Below are positions 1-8,100 of a stretch of 64,000 bases of DNA, piece by piece (positions within the stretch are counted from its first letter, which is position 1; the number at the start of each line of letters is the position of its first letter). The notes below the pieces were generated by a model, which had not been told where the DNA came from, ran no database searches, and saw only the letters and a program-made list of their open reading frames with translations. Position numbers and translations under genes: made by a program. Source of the stretch: Dissulfurirhabdus thermomarina (GTDB lineage Bacteria > Desulfobacterota > Dissulfuribacteria > Dissulfuribacterales > Dissulfurirhabdaceae); the NCBI RefSeq assembly GCF_012979235.1, contig NZ_JAATWC010000007.1, forward strand, positions 1-64,000, read 5' to 3'.

Positions 1-39
1 CGACTAGACCGCCGCCGGGAAGGGCGGCGTGGGCCCTCC

Positions 40-83
40 GCCCCGGGCCGGGTTTGCAGCCGGCCCGGGGCGTGTTATTTTAT
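40..83 (+). terminator. Strong GC hairpin followed by an AT tract
   Basis: A perfect 12-bp inverted repeat (arms 40-51 and 60-71, 8-base loop) is followed by GTGTTATTTTAT. This looks like the intrinsic terminator of a gene lying left of the window. The T run is broken, so termination strength is uncertain. A second small hairpin (93-98 with 102-107) follows. Nothing else is recognisable between the window start and base 283. Confidence 0.5.
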
Positions 84-283
84 CGTTATAGCGGCGGCAT
101 AGCCGCCCCCCGGCCCTTTCCGGGGGCCGCCCTCCGAGAGTCGAGATCCTCGTCATGGGAAAGATGGCCTCGTCAGACGGCCTCCGAGTGGATGGCCGGG
201 CTGGAATCGTCAAAGATGCAGGGCGAGAGGCCGAGGAACGGGGCGCACCGCCTTGCGGCGCCATCGAAAAAGGACGTCGAACA

Positions 284-469
284 ATGGAAAATATATGGGT
301 CTTTCTCGTCATCCTGGTCTTCTGGATCGTCCTCAACCGGTGGATCCTCCCCCGGCTGGGCATCCCGACCTGAGCGGTGCCGTCGTGCGAGGTCGGGTCC
401 CGATCTCCCGAAGAGGCCGCCTTCCCGCGGGCGACCGAAGATGACGGCAGGGGGGAGGGCGGTCGCTAG
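284..469 (+). CDS. Small membrane-anchored candidate selenoprotein (Sec at UGA 371-373)
   Basis: An ATG at 284 has a good ribosome site (AAAGGA about 9 bases upstream). It opens a 29-residue single membrane segment ending in NRWILPRLGIPT, then UGA. Read conventionally the product stops there (284-373). If UGA is selenocysteine, the frame runs to TAG at 467-469 for 61 residues, with U followed by AVPSC (a UxxxxC pair) and a charged, Pro/Glu-rich tail. A compact hairpin sits at the bacterial SECIS distance. I recall short Desulfobacterota proteins of this shape with a Sec after an LGxPT motif, but could not check that. The tail end overlaps the end of engB by 4 bases. The membrane peptide is well supported; the Sec readthrough is inference. 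Confidence 0.6.
389..407 (+). promoter_or_regulatory. SECIS-like stem-loop after UGA
   Basis: Bases 389-396 pair with 400-407 (8 bp, one G-U), leaving the loop GUC. If the top pair opens the loop is GGUCC. The stem begins 15 bases after UGA 371-373, and the loop G is 24 bases after it. Bacterial SelB-binding hairpins have an apical GU about 16-37 bases after the UGA, and the E. coli fdhF element has GGUC in its loop. Position and loop both fit. Confidence 0.55.
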
Positions 470-1056
470 GGCGCGGCCGCGTTCCACAGGAGGCCGAGGA
501 GCGCCTCGACCCCTTCCCCGGTTCTTGCGGAGCACGGCAGCGGTGCCGCGGCCAGGTCGCCGAGTGCCGCCCGGATTCGCTTCATCTGCGCCGCCCGGCG
601 CGGTTGCGGGATCTTGTCGATCTTGTTGACCACCACCCAGGCCTGCCGCCCGAGACCCCGGACGTAGCGGACGAGGTCCACGTCCGCCTGGTCGGGGAGG
701 CGCCGGGCGTCCACGATGCAGACGACTCCCCGCAGGGTCGCGCGGCCGGAGAGGTAGCCCTCCACCAGGGCCTGCCATTGCCGCCGCACGGCGGCCGGGA
801 CCCGGGCGAATCCGTAGCCCGGCAGGTCCACCAGGTAGAAGGCGTCGTTGACGCCGTAGAAGTTGAGGCCCCGGGTATGGCCGGGCCGCTGGCTGACCCG
901 CGCCAGCTTCCGCCGGCCGAGGAGGCGGTTCAGGAGGGCGGACTTGCCCACGTTGGACCGGCCGGCCACGGCGATCTCCGGCCGATCGGCCGGGGGCAGG
1001 CGGGAGAGGTCGTGGACGCTCGCCGCCAGCTCCGCCTTCCGGACGCGGGGCTCCAC
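466..1056 (-). CDS. engB: Ribosome biogenesis GTPase EngB/YsxC/YihA
   Basis: A 196-residue TRAFAC GTPase needed for large ribosomal subunit assembly. G1 GRSNVGKS is near residue 33, followed by the switch I region with HTRGLNFY, G3 DLPGYGFA and G4 NKIDK near 145. The length is typical of EngB. The start is a GTG (bases 1054-1056), one base after the stop of hisG, so it is the last gene of hisI-hisG-engB. The grouping with histidine genes looks like simple cotranscription rather than a functional link. Confidence 0.93.
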   Translation of the reverse strand: MEPRVRKAELAASVHDLSRLPPADRPEIAVAGRSNVGKSALLNRLLGRRKLARVSQRPGHTRGLNFYGVNDAFYLVDLPGYGFARVPAAVRRQWQALVEGYLSGRATLRGVVCIVDARRLPDQADVDLVRYVRGLGRQAWVVVNKIDKIPQPRRAAQMKRIRAALGDLAAAPLPCSARTGEGVEALLGLLWNAAAP

Positions 1057-1057
1057 C

Positions 1058-1930
1058 CTAGAGGACTTTGTTCAGGTTGTATTCGATGATGCCCTGGGCC
1101 CCGGCCTCGGTGAGCCGGGGGATCAGCTCCCGGACCACGTTCTCGGCGATGACCGTCTCCACGGAGCACCAGCCGGCGTCGTAGAGGGGCGAGACGGTGG
1201 GGGCGTTCAGGCTGGGCAGGAGGTCCACCACCGATGCCAGGCGCTCCTTGGGGACGTTCATCTTGAGCCCCACCAGGCGGTGGGCCCGCAGCGCCCCCTT
1301 GAGTAGGAGCGCGATCTGCTCGATCTTCTTCCGCTTCCAGGGATCCGCCCAGGCCGCGTGGTTGGCGATGAGCTGGGGCGTGCTCTCCATGAGCTCCTCG
1401 ATGATGACCAGCCCGTGGGCCCGGATGGTACTCCCGGTCTCGGTCACCTCCACCACGGCGTCGGCCAGGCCCGAGACCACCTTGGCCTCGGTGGCGCCCC
1501 ACGAGAATTCCACCTGGACGTCCACGTTGCGCTCGGCGAAGTAGCGGCGGGTGAAGTTCACCATCTCCGTGGCGATCTTCTTGCCGGCCAGGTCCTCCGC
1601 CTTCCGGTAGGGGGAGTCCCCGGGAACGGCCAGCACCCACCGCGCCGGGCGTCGGCTCACCTTGGAATAGACCAGCTCGGTGACGAAGACCACGTCCGAC
1701 TCGTTCTCGAGGATCCAGTCCCGGCCGGTGATGCCCACGTCCAGGGTCCCCTGCTCCACGTAGCGCGACATCTCCTGCGCGCGGCAGATGCTGCAGGCGA
1801 TCTCCGGGTCGTCGATGTCCGGGAAGTAGCTCCGGTGGTGCACGTCGATACGCCAGCCGGACTTGGCGAAGAGATCGATGGTGGCCTTCTCGAGGCTGCC
1901 CTTGGGGATGCCGAGCTTGAGCTTGTTCAC
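1058..1930 (-). CDS. hisG: ATP phosphoribosyltransferase, long form
   Basis: A 290-residue HisG catalysing the first step of histidine biosynthesis, condensing ATP with PRPP. The N-terminal two-thirds is the periplasmic-binding-like catalytic domain (GIPKGSLE at the start, ITGRDWI region, [19 protein letters not shown] as the PRPP loop). The last ~75 residues form the ACT-like C-terminal regulatory domain ([19 protein letters not shown] at the end). This is therefore the long, HisZ-independent, histidine-inhibited form. It starts with GTG overlapping the hisI stop by 4 bases (GTGA). Confidence 0.95.
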   Translation of the reverse strand: MNKLKLGIPKGSLEKATIDLFAKSGWRIDVHHRSYFPDIDDPEIACSICRAQEMSRYVEQGTLDVGITGRDWILENESDVVFVTELVYSKVSRRPARWVLAVPGDSPYRKAEDLAGKKIATEMVNFTRRYFAERNVDVQVEFSWGATEAKVVSGLADAVVEVTETGSTIRAHGLVIIEELMESTPQLIANHAAWADPWKRKKIEQIALLLKGALRAHRLVGLKMNVPKERLASVVDLLPSLNAPTVSPLYDAGWCSVETVIAENVVRELIPRLTEAGAQGIIEYNLNKVL

Positions 1931-2325
1931 GTGCCGTAGACCTCCCGGGGGTCGAAGACGGGCTCCCCCTCGGTGACGAGCCCTTCGGGGGTGACCCGGC
2001 GGTGGAAGCAGGAGCGGCGCCCGGTGTGGCAGGCGGCGCCGCCCAGCTGCTCCACCTTGAGCAGCAGGGTGTCCCCGTCACAGTCGAGGCGCGCTTCCCG
2101 GAGCATCTGGACGTGCCCGGAGGTCTCTCCCTTGAGCCACAGCCGATTCCGGGACCGGCTCCAGTAGTGGACCTTCCCGGTCTCGAGGGTCTTCGTCCAG
2201 GCCTCGCGGTTCATGTAGGCCAGCATCAAGACTTCGCCGGTGGCCGCATCCTGGGCGATGGCGGGGAGGAGGCCGCCGCCTTTGGCAAAGTCCGGGGCGT
2301 CGATGGGGTCACGGAGGGATGGCAT
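1927..2325 (-). CDS. hisI: Phosphoribosyl-AMP cyclohydrolase
   Basis: A 132-residue single-domain PRA-CH enzyme, third step of histidine synthesis, with no fused HisE pyrophosphohydrolase. Visible signatures are [25 protein letters not shown], the metal-binding CDGDTLL segment and CHTGRRSCF. The ATG at 2325 is chosen over in-frame upstream starts because CAGGAC lies just before it and the family N-terminus begins here. First gene of the hisI-hisG-engB operon. HisE must be encoded elsewhere. Confidence 0.93.
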   Translation of the reverse strand: MPSLRDPIDAPDFAKGGGLLPAIAQDAATGEVLMLAYMNREAWTKTLETGKVHYWSRSRNRLWLKGETSGHVQMLREARLDCDGDTLLLKVEQLGGAACHTGRRSCFHRRVTPEGLVTEGEPVFDPREVYGT

Positions 2326-2402
2326 GGGTCGTCCTGGTGATGGGCGGGTGCTGTCGTGCCCCGCCCCGGTGCGCGAATCTTGATGGCGGCGCAAAAATGC
2401 GC

Positions 2403-2537
2403 GGGCTGCGGCGTTCTTCGGATGCCCTCGTCATTGCGGCGTACCCAAGCACGCCTCATTCCTCGACATCCTCGCGCCGCGTAAGTGGCGATTTTGCTGG
2501 GCCATCCACTCGGAAGCCTCTTTACGAGGCCATCAAT
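2403..2537 (+). repeat. Degraded dispersed intergenic repeat, copy 1
   Basis: The gap between hisI and cutA (2326-2656) holds no credible gene. It contains a repeat that begins with a 39-base block (2403-2441) matched almost base for base at 59407-59446. Inside it a short dyad (GGCGT...ACGCC, about 2438-2456) is followed by CTCATTCCTCGACATCCTCGCG. The right part ends with TTTACGAGGCCATCAA (2521-2536). From memory, similar palindrome-bearing intergenic repeats ending in TTTTTACGA are scattered in other Desulfobacterota and Geobacter genomes. No coding capacity is apparent. Confidence 0.6.
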
Positions 2538-2656
2538 CTTTACAAACGGGGCCCGAACCTGTCAAGCAAGAGGCCCTTTCATGCCGCCGCCGTCGATTTC
2601 CGCTCAGGCCTCCCGCCGATGCGGCGGGAGGGCGCCGAGTCGTGCCGGGCGGCCCC

Positions 2657-2998
2657 TCACCCGCCGGGGGGCTCGGCCAGCGACTCGTCGATCCAGGCGA
2701 GGTAGGCGGGCAGCCCGGCCGAGACCGGTACGGCGAGGATCTCCGGGACCTCGTAGGGGTGGGCCCGGCTCAGCTCGGCCTCGAGGGCCGGGTAGCGGTC
2801 GGCCCGGGTCTTCGCGGTGATCAGCCACTCCTCGGCCGTTTCCACCCGCCCCTGCCAGCGGTATCGGCTGGTGACGGGGCCGGTGACCTGGACGCAGGCC
2901 GCAAGGCGCCGGTCCACGAGGGACCGGGCCAGGCGGTCGGCGTCGGCCCGATCGGCGGCGGTGGTGGTGACCACGAGGTAAGCGGTGTCGTTGGACAT
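2657..2998 (-). CDS. cutA: Divalent-cation tolerance protein CutA
   Basis: A 113-residue CutA1-family protein, a trimeric ferredoxin-like fold of debated role in copper tolerance. Family marks are LVVTTTAADRADADRLARSLVDRRLAACVQ (only described here by its ends), the YRWQG and EEWLITAKT segments, and HPYEVPEILAVPV. The ATG at 2998 is chosen because GGAGG lies 6 bases upstream; a longer in-frame extension to 3064 lacks such a site. Monocistronic on the minus strand. Confidence 0.92.
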   Translation of the reverse strand: MSNDTAYLVVTTTAADRADADRLARSLVDRRLAACVQVTGPVTSRYRWQGRVETAEEWLITAKTRADRYPALEAELSRAHPYEVPEILAVPVSAGLPAYLAWIDESLAEPPGG

Positions 2999-3034
2999 GG
3001 CGGCCTCCTTCGGCGGCGGCGTCCCGCCCGCATG

Positions 3035-3062
3035 AGTGTAGCGGAAACCCCGGCGGGTTTCC
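3035..3062 (-). promoter_or_regulatory. Possible cutA promoter with overlapping inverted repeat
   Basis: On the minus strand a TACACT-like -10 (3035-3040) lies 36 bases before cutA. Directly upstream is a perfect 8-bp inverted repeat GGAAACCC/GGGTTTCC (3043-3050 and 3055-3062, 4-base spacer). It lies in the -35/spacer region, so it could be an operator. No strong -35 box is visible. Confidence 0.35.
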
Positions 3063-3133
3063 ACGGGGGGCGGCGGCCCGGCCGACCCGCCAAAAGCCGC
3101 GTGAGACCGGGGGATTGCCCGTCTTCGGGCCGC

Positions 3134-3162
3134 TTGACAGGGCGGCCGGCAGGTGTTAGAGA
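3134..3162 (+). promoter_or_regulatory. Sigma-70-type promoter for the tRNA pair
   Basis: A perfect -35 TTGACA (3134-3139), a 17-base spacer and a weak -10 TAGAGA (3157-3162) end 15 bases before the mature 5' end of tRNA-Val. Confidence 0.55.
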
Positions 3163-3177
3163 AGGCTGTCTGCCGCC

Positions 3178-3253
3178 GGGCGGATAGCTCAGCTGGGAGA
3201 GCATCGGCCTTACAAGCCGGGGGTCACAGGTTCGAATCCTGTTCCGCCTACCA
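3178..3253 (+). tRNA. tRNA-Val (anticodon UAC)
   Basis: A 76-base cloverleaf with acceptor stem GGGCGGA/TCCGCCT (one G-U), a D-arm of the GCTC...GAGC type, an anticodon loop CTTACAA giving UAC, a T-arm with GGTTCGAATCC, discriminator A and an encoded CCA. It is the first of two tandem tRNA genes. Confidence 0.95.
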
Positions 3254-3277
3254 CGCATGGAGGAGCACGCAACGCGC

Positions 3278-3354
3278 GGGGTCGTAGTTCAGCTGGTTAG
3301 AACGCTGGCCTGTCACGCCAGAGGTCGCGAGTTCGAGTCTCGTCGGCCCCGCCA
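3278..3354 (+). tRNA. tRNA-Asp (anticodon GUC)
   Basis: A 77-base cloverleaf with acceptor stem GGGGTCG/CGGCCCC, anticodon loop CTGTCAC giving GUC, T-loop GTTCGAGTC, discriminator G and an encoded CCA. It follows tRNA-Val by 24 bases and is probably cotranscribed with it. Confidence 0.95.
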
Positions 3355-3373
3355 CACATAACCTTTTGGTGAC

Positions 3374-3408
3374 GCCCATCGCCGCCTTCCCCGGTGATGG
3401 GCTTTTTT
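3374..3408 (+). terminator. Intrinsic terminator of the tRNA operon
   Basis: A 10-bp stem (GCCCATCGCC with GGTGATGGGC, one G-T pair) has a 9-base loop and is followed by TTTTTT. It lies 20 bases after tRNA-Asp. Confidence 0.85.
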
Positions 3409-3532
3409 CGGGCGGCGCCCCCGGGGCCCCATGCCCGGCCGCCTTCGCGGCCGGCGTGATGCACCGCATCCCGGGGTTGTCACGAGCCCGCGATCCCTTG
3501 TCCCTCCCAGGGGCGCCTCCTCAGCCGACGCC

Positions 3533-4303
3533 GTGGCCGACATCCTCCTCTTTTTCGCCACTCCCTCGAGGGTCATCAGCCTGCTGCTGTTTCTCGGGCT
3601 TTTCCTTTGGCCCTTGAAGTACCGGCGGCGGACGGCCCGGCTCCTCCTGGCCGCGGCCTTCGCCCTCTTCCTCCTGGCCGGCAGCGGGATATTGGGCGGT
3701 CTCGTCCTGGCCCGCCTGGAGCGGGATCCGGCGCTACCCGCGCCGCCGGCCCCGCCCGCCGCCGCCGTGGTCCTCCTCGGCGTCTCCGGGGGGCCGGCCC
3801 GGGCCGACGACGCGCGTCTGGGGATCCTGGCGGCGGTGGAGGCCATCCGCCGCCACCCCGGCCTCCGCTCCGTCTACCTCGTCCCCGCCGACGGGCCGGC
3901 CTCCCCGGAACGGGACCTGGAGCTGGAGGCCGCCGCCGGCCTCCTCCGGCGTCTCCTCGCCGGGGAGGCCGTGGACATCCACCTCTTGCCCGGCTGCTCG
4001 GGGCCGGTGGAGGGCTTCCGCCGCTTGGCGCCGATCCTGGACCATACCTCCTTCCTCCTCGTGGCCGCCGCCTACCGGATGCCGAGGGCCCTCCTGGCGG
4101 CCCGGGACCTCGGGGGGCACCCGGTCCCCGCGCCCAGCGGCCGGCTCTCCGGCGGGGCGTCTCGGGGGCTTCGGAGCCTCTGGCCCACCCCGGAGGGCCT
4201 GCTCTGTTCGGATCTGGCCTGCCGCGAGCTGTGCCGGTACGAGGCGGCCCGGCTCCGGCGCCTCGCGCGCGCCCTTTGGCACCGGCTCCGGCCGCCCGGG
4301 TGA
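3533..4303 (+). CDS. Divergent YdcF/SanA/ElyC-like (DUF218) membrane protein
   Basis: About 256 residues from a GTG at 3533. Two membrane segments (roughly residues 3-25 and 33-60) precede a cytosolic or periplasmic alpha/beta domain. The best family mark is HTSFLLVAAAYRMPRALLAARDLG near 170-195, which resembles the TxxFLLVTsAYHMPRA block of DUF218 proteins implicated in envelope metabolism. The earlier GG...sEA motifs of the family are poorly kept, so it is a remote member. The start is uncertain: the frame stays open to an ATG at 3431, but that extension is Arg/Pro-rich with no ribosome site, and family members begin with the first membrane helix. Confidence 0.6.
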   Translation: MADILLFFATPSRVISLLLFLGLFLWPLKYRRRTARLLLAAAFALFLLAGSGILGGLVLARLERDPALPAPPAPPAAAVVLLGVSGGPARADDARLGILAAVEAIRRHPGLRSVYLVPADGPASPERDLELEAAAGLLRRLLAGEAVDIHLLPGCSGPVEGFRRLAPILDHTSFLLVAAAYRMPRALLAARDLGGHPVPAPSGRLSGGASRGLRSLWPTPEGLLCSDLACRELCRYEAARLRRLARALWHRLRPPG

Positions 4304-4403
4304 GACCGGGGCCGACACGGACTTCACCCCGGCGGACTCCTGCCGAAAAGAATCTGGGAGGGGGCCGGCCGCGGCTCCCCCAGCGCACCCCCGGAGGCCC
4401 GCC

Positions 4404-5558
4404 ATGGGACCCGAGACCTTCTTCGCCGTCACCGTACTTTTCCTCCTGTGGCTTCTCACCGGGGCGGGGCTCGTCCTGTGCTGGCGGCGGCTCCGGCGCC
4501 GTTCCGGCATTGAAGGGTGCCCGCCGGTGGATCTGCTCGCGCAGATCGCCGCGCGCCAGCGGGAGGAGGCCCGGACGGCCGCGGCCCGGCTCTTCGAGGT
4601 GGCCGATTCCCTGGGCTTCGGCCTCATCCTGGCCGAGGAGGGCCGGCCGGCGGCCTCGAACGCCCTGGCGGAACGGCTCTGCCCCGTGGAGTACCGGGGA
4701 CCGGAGGGGGCCCGCCGCCTGGTCGCGGCCCTCGGCCCGGAAGGGTCCCGGATCCTCCGCGAGGGCGGCCGCACCCTCCAGGCCCGGCGCCGGACCCTGG
4801 CCGGGGCCGCCGAGGCCGTTCTGCTGGAGGACGTCACGGAGACCTTCCGGCTGGCCGAGCAGCTGCGGCGGAGCGAGCGCCTGGCGCTCCTCGGGCAGAT
4901 GAGCGGCCAGGTGGCGCACCAGCTCAAGACCCCGCTGGCGGTGCTGGCCGGCCGGGCCCAGCTCCTCTCCGCCCGGCTCGAGAAGCTTCCCGCCCTCCAG
5001 GACCAGGCCGAGGAGATCTACCGGGAGGCGGCGGCCCTGGCCCGGCGGATCAACGAGATCGTGGACTTCTACCGGCACCGGGAGCCGGGCTGGCACCGGG
5101 TGTCGCTGGAGGAGGTCCTCGGGGCCGTGGCGGAGCGGCTGGCCCCCGTGGCCGGGGCCGTGGCGGTGGAGGCGCGGTGCGAGACCGACCCGGAGGTGGA
5201 GACCGACCCGGTCCTCCTGGAGAACCTCCTCTTCCTCCTGGGCCAGAACGCCGTGGCCGAGGAGGTCGGGGCGACCCGCGTGGAGATCCGGGCGGTGGAC
5301 CAGCCCGGCGGCCGGGTGGGCATCCGGGTGCGGGACGACGGCCGGGGCGTGGCTCCGGAGGTCCGGGAGCGGCTCTTCGAACCCTTCAGCGGCACCCGGG
5401 ACGACGGCCTCGGCCTCGGGCTCTTCCTCGCCCGGGACCTGGCCGAGCGGCTGGGGGGCGAGCTCGCCCTGGAGGCGGCCGGTCCCGGGGCCTCCTTCCT
5501 CCTCACCGTGCCCCGCTCGCGCCCGGACGGGGCCGGAGCTCCCCCCAGGCCAGGCTGA
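4404..5558 (+). CDS. Membrane-anchored sensor histidine kinase
   Basis: 384 residues. One N-terminal membrane helix (about 5-27), a divergent PAS-like region (about 60-140), then HisKA with H-box GQVAHQLKTPLA near 170, N-box LLFLLGQNAV near 275, G1 VRDDGRGV near 310, the EPF F-box and G2 GLGLGLFLAR near 337. A complete, probably active kinase of the NtrB/ZraS type. No response regulator gene adjoins it, so it is an orphan here. ATG 4404 has GGAGG 7 bases upstream. Its 3' end overlaps the convergent MFS gene by 56 bases. Confidence 0.9.
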   Translation: MGPETFFAVTVLFLLWLLTGAGLVLCWRRLRRRSGIEGCPPVDLLAQIAARQREEARTAAARLFEVADSLGFGLILAEEGRPAASNALAERLCPVEYRGPEGARRLVAALGPEGSRILREGGRTLQARRRTLAGAAEAVLLEDVTETFRLAEQLRRSERLALLGQMSGQVAHQLKTPLAVLAGRAQLLSARLEKLPALQDQAEEIYREAAALARRINEIVDFYRHREPGWHRVSLEEVLGAVAERLAPVAGAVAVEARCETDPEVETDPVLLENLLFLLGQNAVAEEVGATRVEIRAVDQPGGRVGIRVRDDGRGVAPEVRERLFEPFSGTRDDGLGLGLFLARDLAERLGGELALEAAGPGASFLLTVPRSRPDGAGAPPRPG

Positions 5559-6768
5559 CCGAGAGGGCCAGGGCCACGAGGGCGGCCGAGGCCAGGGTGA
5601 GGCGGGCCCCCAGCCACTGGGCGAGGGCGCCCTGGAGGAGGCTCCCCGCCGGGAAGATCCCCATGAAGCTCGAGGTGAAGAGACCCATGAGGCGCCCCCG
5701 GATGGCATCGGGGGCGGCCAGCTGCAGCCGGCGGACGGCGTTGGTGGCGAGCACCACCATGGCGGCGCCCGCCAGGAAGAGGAGCCCCATGGCGGTGCCG
5801 TAGCCCGGGGCCAGGGCGAAGGCGAAGAGCGTCGCCGGGAAGGCGAGGGCCCCGGTCCACCACCAGGTGCGGCTTCGGCCGAGGTGGCCCCAGGCGGCCA
5901 CGGCCACCGCCCCGGCCAGGGCCCCGAGCCCGTTGGCGGCGGCGAGGAAGCCGTATTCCCGCGCCCCGAGGCCGAAGACGTCCCGCCCGAAGACCGGCAG
6001 CAGGATGCTGTAGGGGAGGAGGAGGACGCTGAAGGCCGCCACCCCGAGGAGCACCGTCCGGAGCTCGCGGCGCCGCCAGGCGAAGGAGAGGGTGGATCGA
6101 AGGGCCTCCACGGGCCCGCCCCCCGCGGGCTCCGCCCGGCGCCGGCCGTAGCCCCTGGCTCCCAGCACGAGCAGCACGGCCGCCACCGCCGCCGAGGTCG
6201 CGGCCTTCAGGTAGAAGCAGGCCGCCGCGTGGCCGGCCGCCATGAGGAGCCCCGCCGCGGCGGGCCCGGCGAAGCGGGCCAGGTTGAAGGCGGTGGAGTG
6301 GAGGGCCAGGGCGTTGGCGATGCGCTCGCGCCCCACCATCTCGAAGACCAGGGACTGGCGGGCCGGCACCTCGAAGGCCATGCCGCAGCCGAGGAGGAAG
6401 ACGAAGCAGAGGGCCTCGGGCACGGTGAGCGCCCCGGTCTGGACACGCCAGCCGAAGAGGAGCGCCTGGAGGGCGATCAGGGCGTGCGCCGCCAAGAGGA
6501 CCGGGAGCCGGGAGAGCCGGTCCGACATCCACCCGCCCAGGAAGGAGAAGAGGAGCACGGGGAGCCCCGCCACCGCGCCCATGAGCCCCAGGATCCACGG
6601 GGCGTCGGAGATCTCGAGGATGATCCACCGCTGCGCGGTGCTCTGGATCCAGTTGCCCTGGAGCGAGAGGGCCTGCCCCAGCAGGAGCAGGGCGAAACCG
6701 CCCTGCCGGAGGGCGGCCAGGGCCTGCGGGCGAAGGGGGGGCCGGGGGGCGCCGCCGGGCTCAGGCAA
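5503..6768 (-). CDS. MFS transporter (EntS/DUF894-type exporter)
   Basis: 421 residues with about twelve hydrophobic segments. [32 protein letters not shown] (ends given) contains the MFS motif-A-like [10 protein letters not shown] after TM2. The [19 protein letters not shown] start and the [20 protein letters not shown] segment are typical of the enterobactin-exporter-like branch. The substrate cannot be told. The start overlaps the hemB stop by 8 bases, so it is the last gene of the minus-strand run ClpX-like, pseudo-receiver, hemB, MFS. Confidence 0.85.
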   Translation of the reverse strand: MPEPGGAPRPPLRPQALAALRQGGFALLLLGQALSLQGNWIQSTAQRWIILEISDAPWILGLMGAVAGLPVLLFSFLGGWMSDRLSRLPVLLAAHALIALQALLFGWRVQTGALTVPEALCFVFLLGCGMAFEVPARQSLVFEMVGRERIANALALHSTAFNLARFAGPAAAGLLMAAGHAAACFYLKAATSAAVAAVLLVLGARGYGRRRAEPAGGGPVEALRSTLSFAWRRRELRTVLLGVAAFSVLLLPYSILLPVFGRDVFGLGAREYGFLAAANGLGALAGAVAVAAWGHLGRSRTWWWTGALAFPATLFAFALAPGYGTAMGLLFLAGAAMVVLATNAVRRLQLAAPDAIRGRLMGLFTSSFMGIFPAGSLLQGALAQWLGARLTLASAALVALALSVSLAWGELRPRPGASGAR

Positions 6769-7732
6769 GGGCCCGGGCCGCGTCCTTGGCGAAGTACGTG
6801 AGGATGATGTCGGCGCCGGCCCGCCGGATGGAGAGGAGGGATTCCAGCATCACCCGGGTTTCGTCGATCCAGCCCCGGGCGGCGGCGGCCTTGATCATGG
6901 CGTATTCGCCGCTGACGTGGTAGGCGGCCACCGGCAGGGTGAACTCCTGCCGGAGGAGGCGGATGATGTCGAGGTAGGGCATGGCGGGCTTCACCATGAG
7001 GATGTCGGCGCCCTCTTCCATGTCGAGGGAGGCCTCCCGCAGGGCCTCCACCGCGTTGGCCGGGTCCATCTGGTAGGAGCGGCGGTCGCCGAACTGGGGG
7101 GCGCAGTCCGCCGCCTCCCGGAAGGGCCCGTAGAAGGCCGAGGCGTACTTGACGGCGTAGGACATGATGGGGACGTCGTCGAAACCCTCGTCGTCGAGCC
7201 GACTCCGGATGGCGCCCACGCGGCCGTCCATCATGTCGGAGGGGGCCACCATGTCGGCGCCGGCCTGGGCGTGGGAGAGGGCGATCTTGGCCAGGAGCTC
7301 CAGGGTGGCGTCGTTGTCCACCCGGTCCTTGGCAAGGACGCCGCAGTGGCCGTGGCTCGTGTACTCGCAGAGGCAGACGTCGGTGATGACCACGAGCCCG
7401 GGGACCGCCTTCTTGATGGCCCGGATGGCCTTCTGGACCACGCCGTTCTTCGCCCAGGCCTCGGAACCTTGCGGGTCCTTCTTCTCGGGGAGGCCGAAGA
7501 GGATCACCGCCGGCACGCCGAGGTCGGCCACCTCCTTGGCCTCGTCCACCACGGTGTCCACGGACCAGCGGTGGCACCCGGGCATGGCGTCGATGGGCGC
7601 CTTGAGGCCCTTGCCGGGCGCCACGAAGAGGGGATAGACCAGGTGGCCGGGGTGGAGGCGCGTCTCCCGGACGAGGCCGCGAAGGGCCTCGGTGCGGCGA
7701 AGTCGGCGGGGGCGGTAGTCGGGGAACATCAT
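6761..7732 (-). CDS. hemB: Delta-aminolevulinic acid dehydratase (porphobilinogen synthase)
   Basis: 323 residues; condenses two 5-aminolevulinate molecules to porphobilinogen for heme, siroheme and corrinoid synthesis. Both Schiff-base lysines are visible ([16 protein letters not shown] and [10 protein letters not shown]). The [12 protein letters not shown] cluster marks the zinc-dependent type. The ATG at 7732 is the first of a double Met ([13 protein letters not shown]) and overlaps the stop of the preceding receiver gene (ATGA). Demand for siroheme in this organism makes the gene relevant to dsrAB, but the two are not linked. Confidence 0.95.
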   Translation of the reverse strand: MMFPDYRPRRLRRTEALRGLVRETRLHPGHLVYPLFVAPGKGLKAPIDAMPGCHRWSVDTVVDEAKEVADLGVPAVILFGLPEKKDPQGSEAWAKNGVVQKAIRAIKKAVPGLVVITDVCLCEYTSHGHCGVLAKDRVDNDATLELLAKIALSHAQAGADMVAPSDMMDGRVGAIRSRLDDEGFDDVPIMSYAVKYASAFYGPFREAADCAPQFGDRRSYQMDPANAVEALREASLDMEEGADILMVKPAMPYLDIIRLLRQEFTLPVAAYHVSGEYAMIKAAAARGWIDETRVMLESLLSIRRAGADIILTYFAKDAARALA

Positions 7733-8100
7733 GGCAGCCAGGTCTCCAGTTTTTCCAGCAGGTTGTGCTCGGTGAGGGGGAGGAGGATGTAGTCGTCCAC
7801 CCCGGCGTCGTGGTAGTGCTCCACGTCGAGGGCGGTGGCCTCGGCGCACAGGACCACCACCGGGATGGACCGGGTGGCCTCGGCCTGCTTGAGGAGGACC
7901 GTGACGGAGAGGGCGTCGAGCACCGGGCTGTCGCGGCGGATGAGGACGAGGTCGGGGACCTCGGCGCGGGCGAGGTCCAGCCCTTCCTGGCCGTCGTCGG
8001 CCTCCAGCAGTCGGAGCCCCTCCCGGGCGGCCACGGTCCGGGTCACCTTCCGCACCGAGGGCTGGGCGTCCACCAGGAGGAGGGTCTGTCCGGCTTTCAC
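7729..8100 (-). CDS. Degenerate response-regulator receiver (pseudo-receiver)
   Basis: A 123-residue stand-alone CheY-like fold starting at a GTG that overlaps the upstream stop (GTGA). The beginning [13 protein letters not shown] keeps only one of the two acidic residues of the usual VDD. The phosphoacceptor position, normally LLLxD, reads LVLIRRDSP, with Arg where Asp should be. The fold is otherwise recognisable ([16 protein letters not shown] for the Lys/Pro segment, which also lacks the conserved Lys). It is probably not phosphorylated and may be a protein-interaction module for the ClpX-like ATPase encoded just upstream. Confidence 0.75.
   Translation of the reverse strand: MKAGQTLLLVDAQPSVRKVTRTVAAREGLRLLEADDGQEGLDLARAEVPDLVLIRRDSPVLDALSVTVLLKQAEATRSIPVVVLCAEATALDVEHYHDAGVDDYILLPLTEHNLLEKLETWLP

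Noticed and set aside
3178-3354. tRNA-Val/tRNA-Asp pair as an integration site of a genomic island
   Set aside because: No integrase, direct repeat of the tRNA 3' end or foreign-looking genes lie nearby.
3431-3532. ATG 3431 as start of the YdcF-like protein
   Set aside because: No ribosome site and an Arg/Pro-rich extension; GTG 3533 places the first membrane helix at the N-terminus as in the family.
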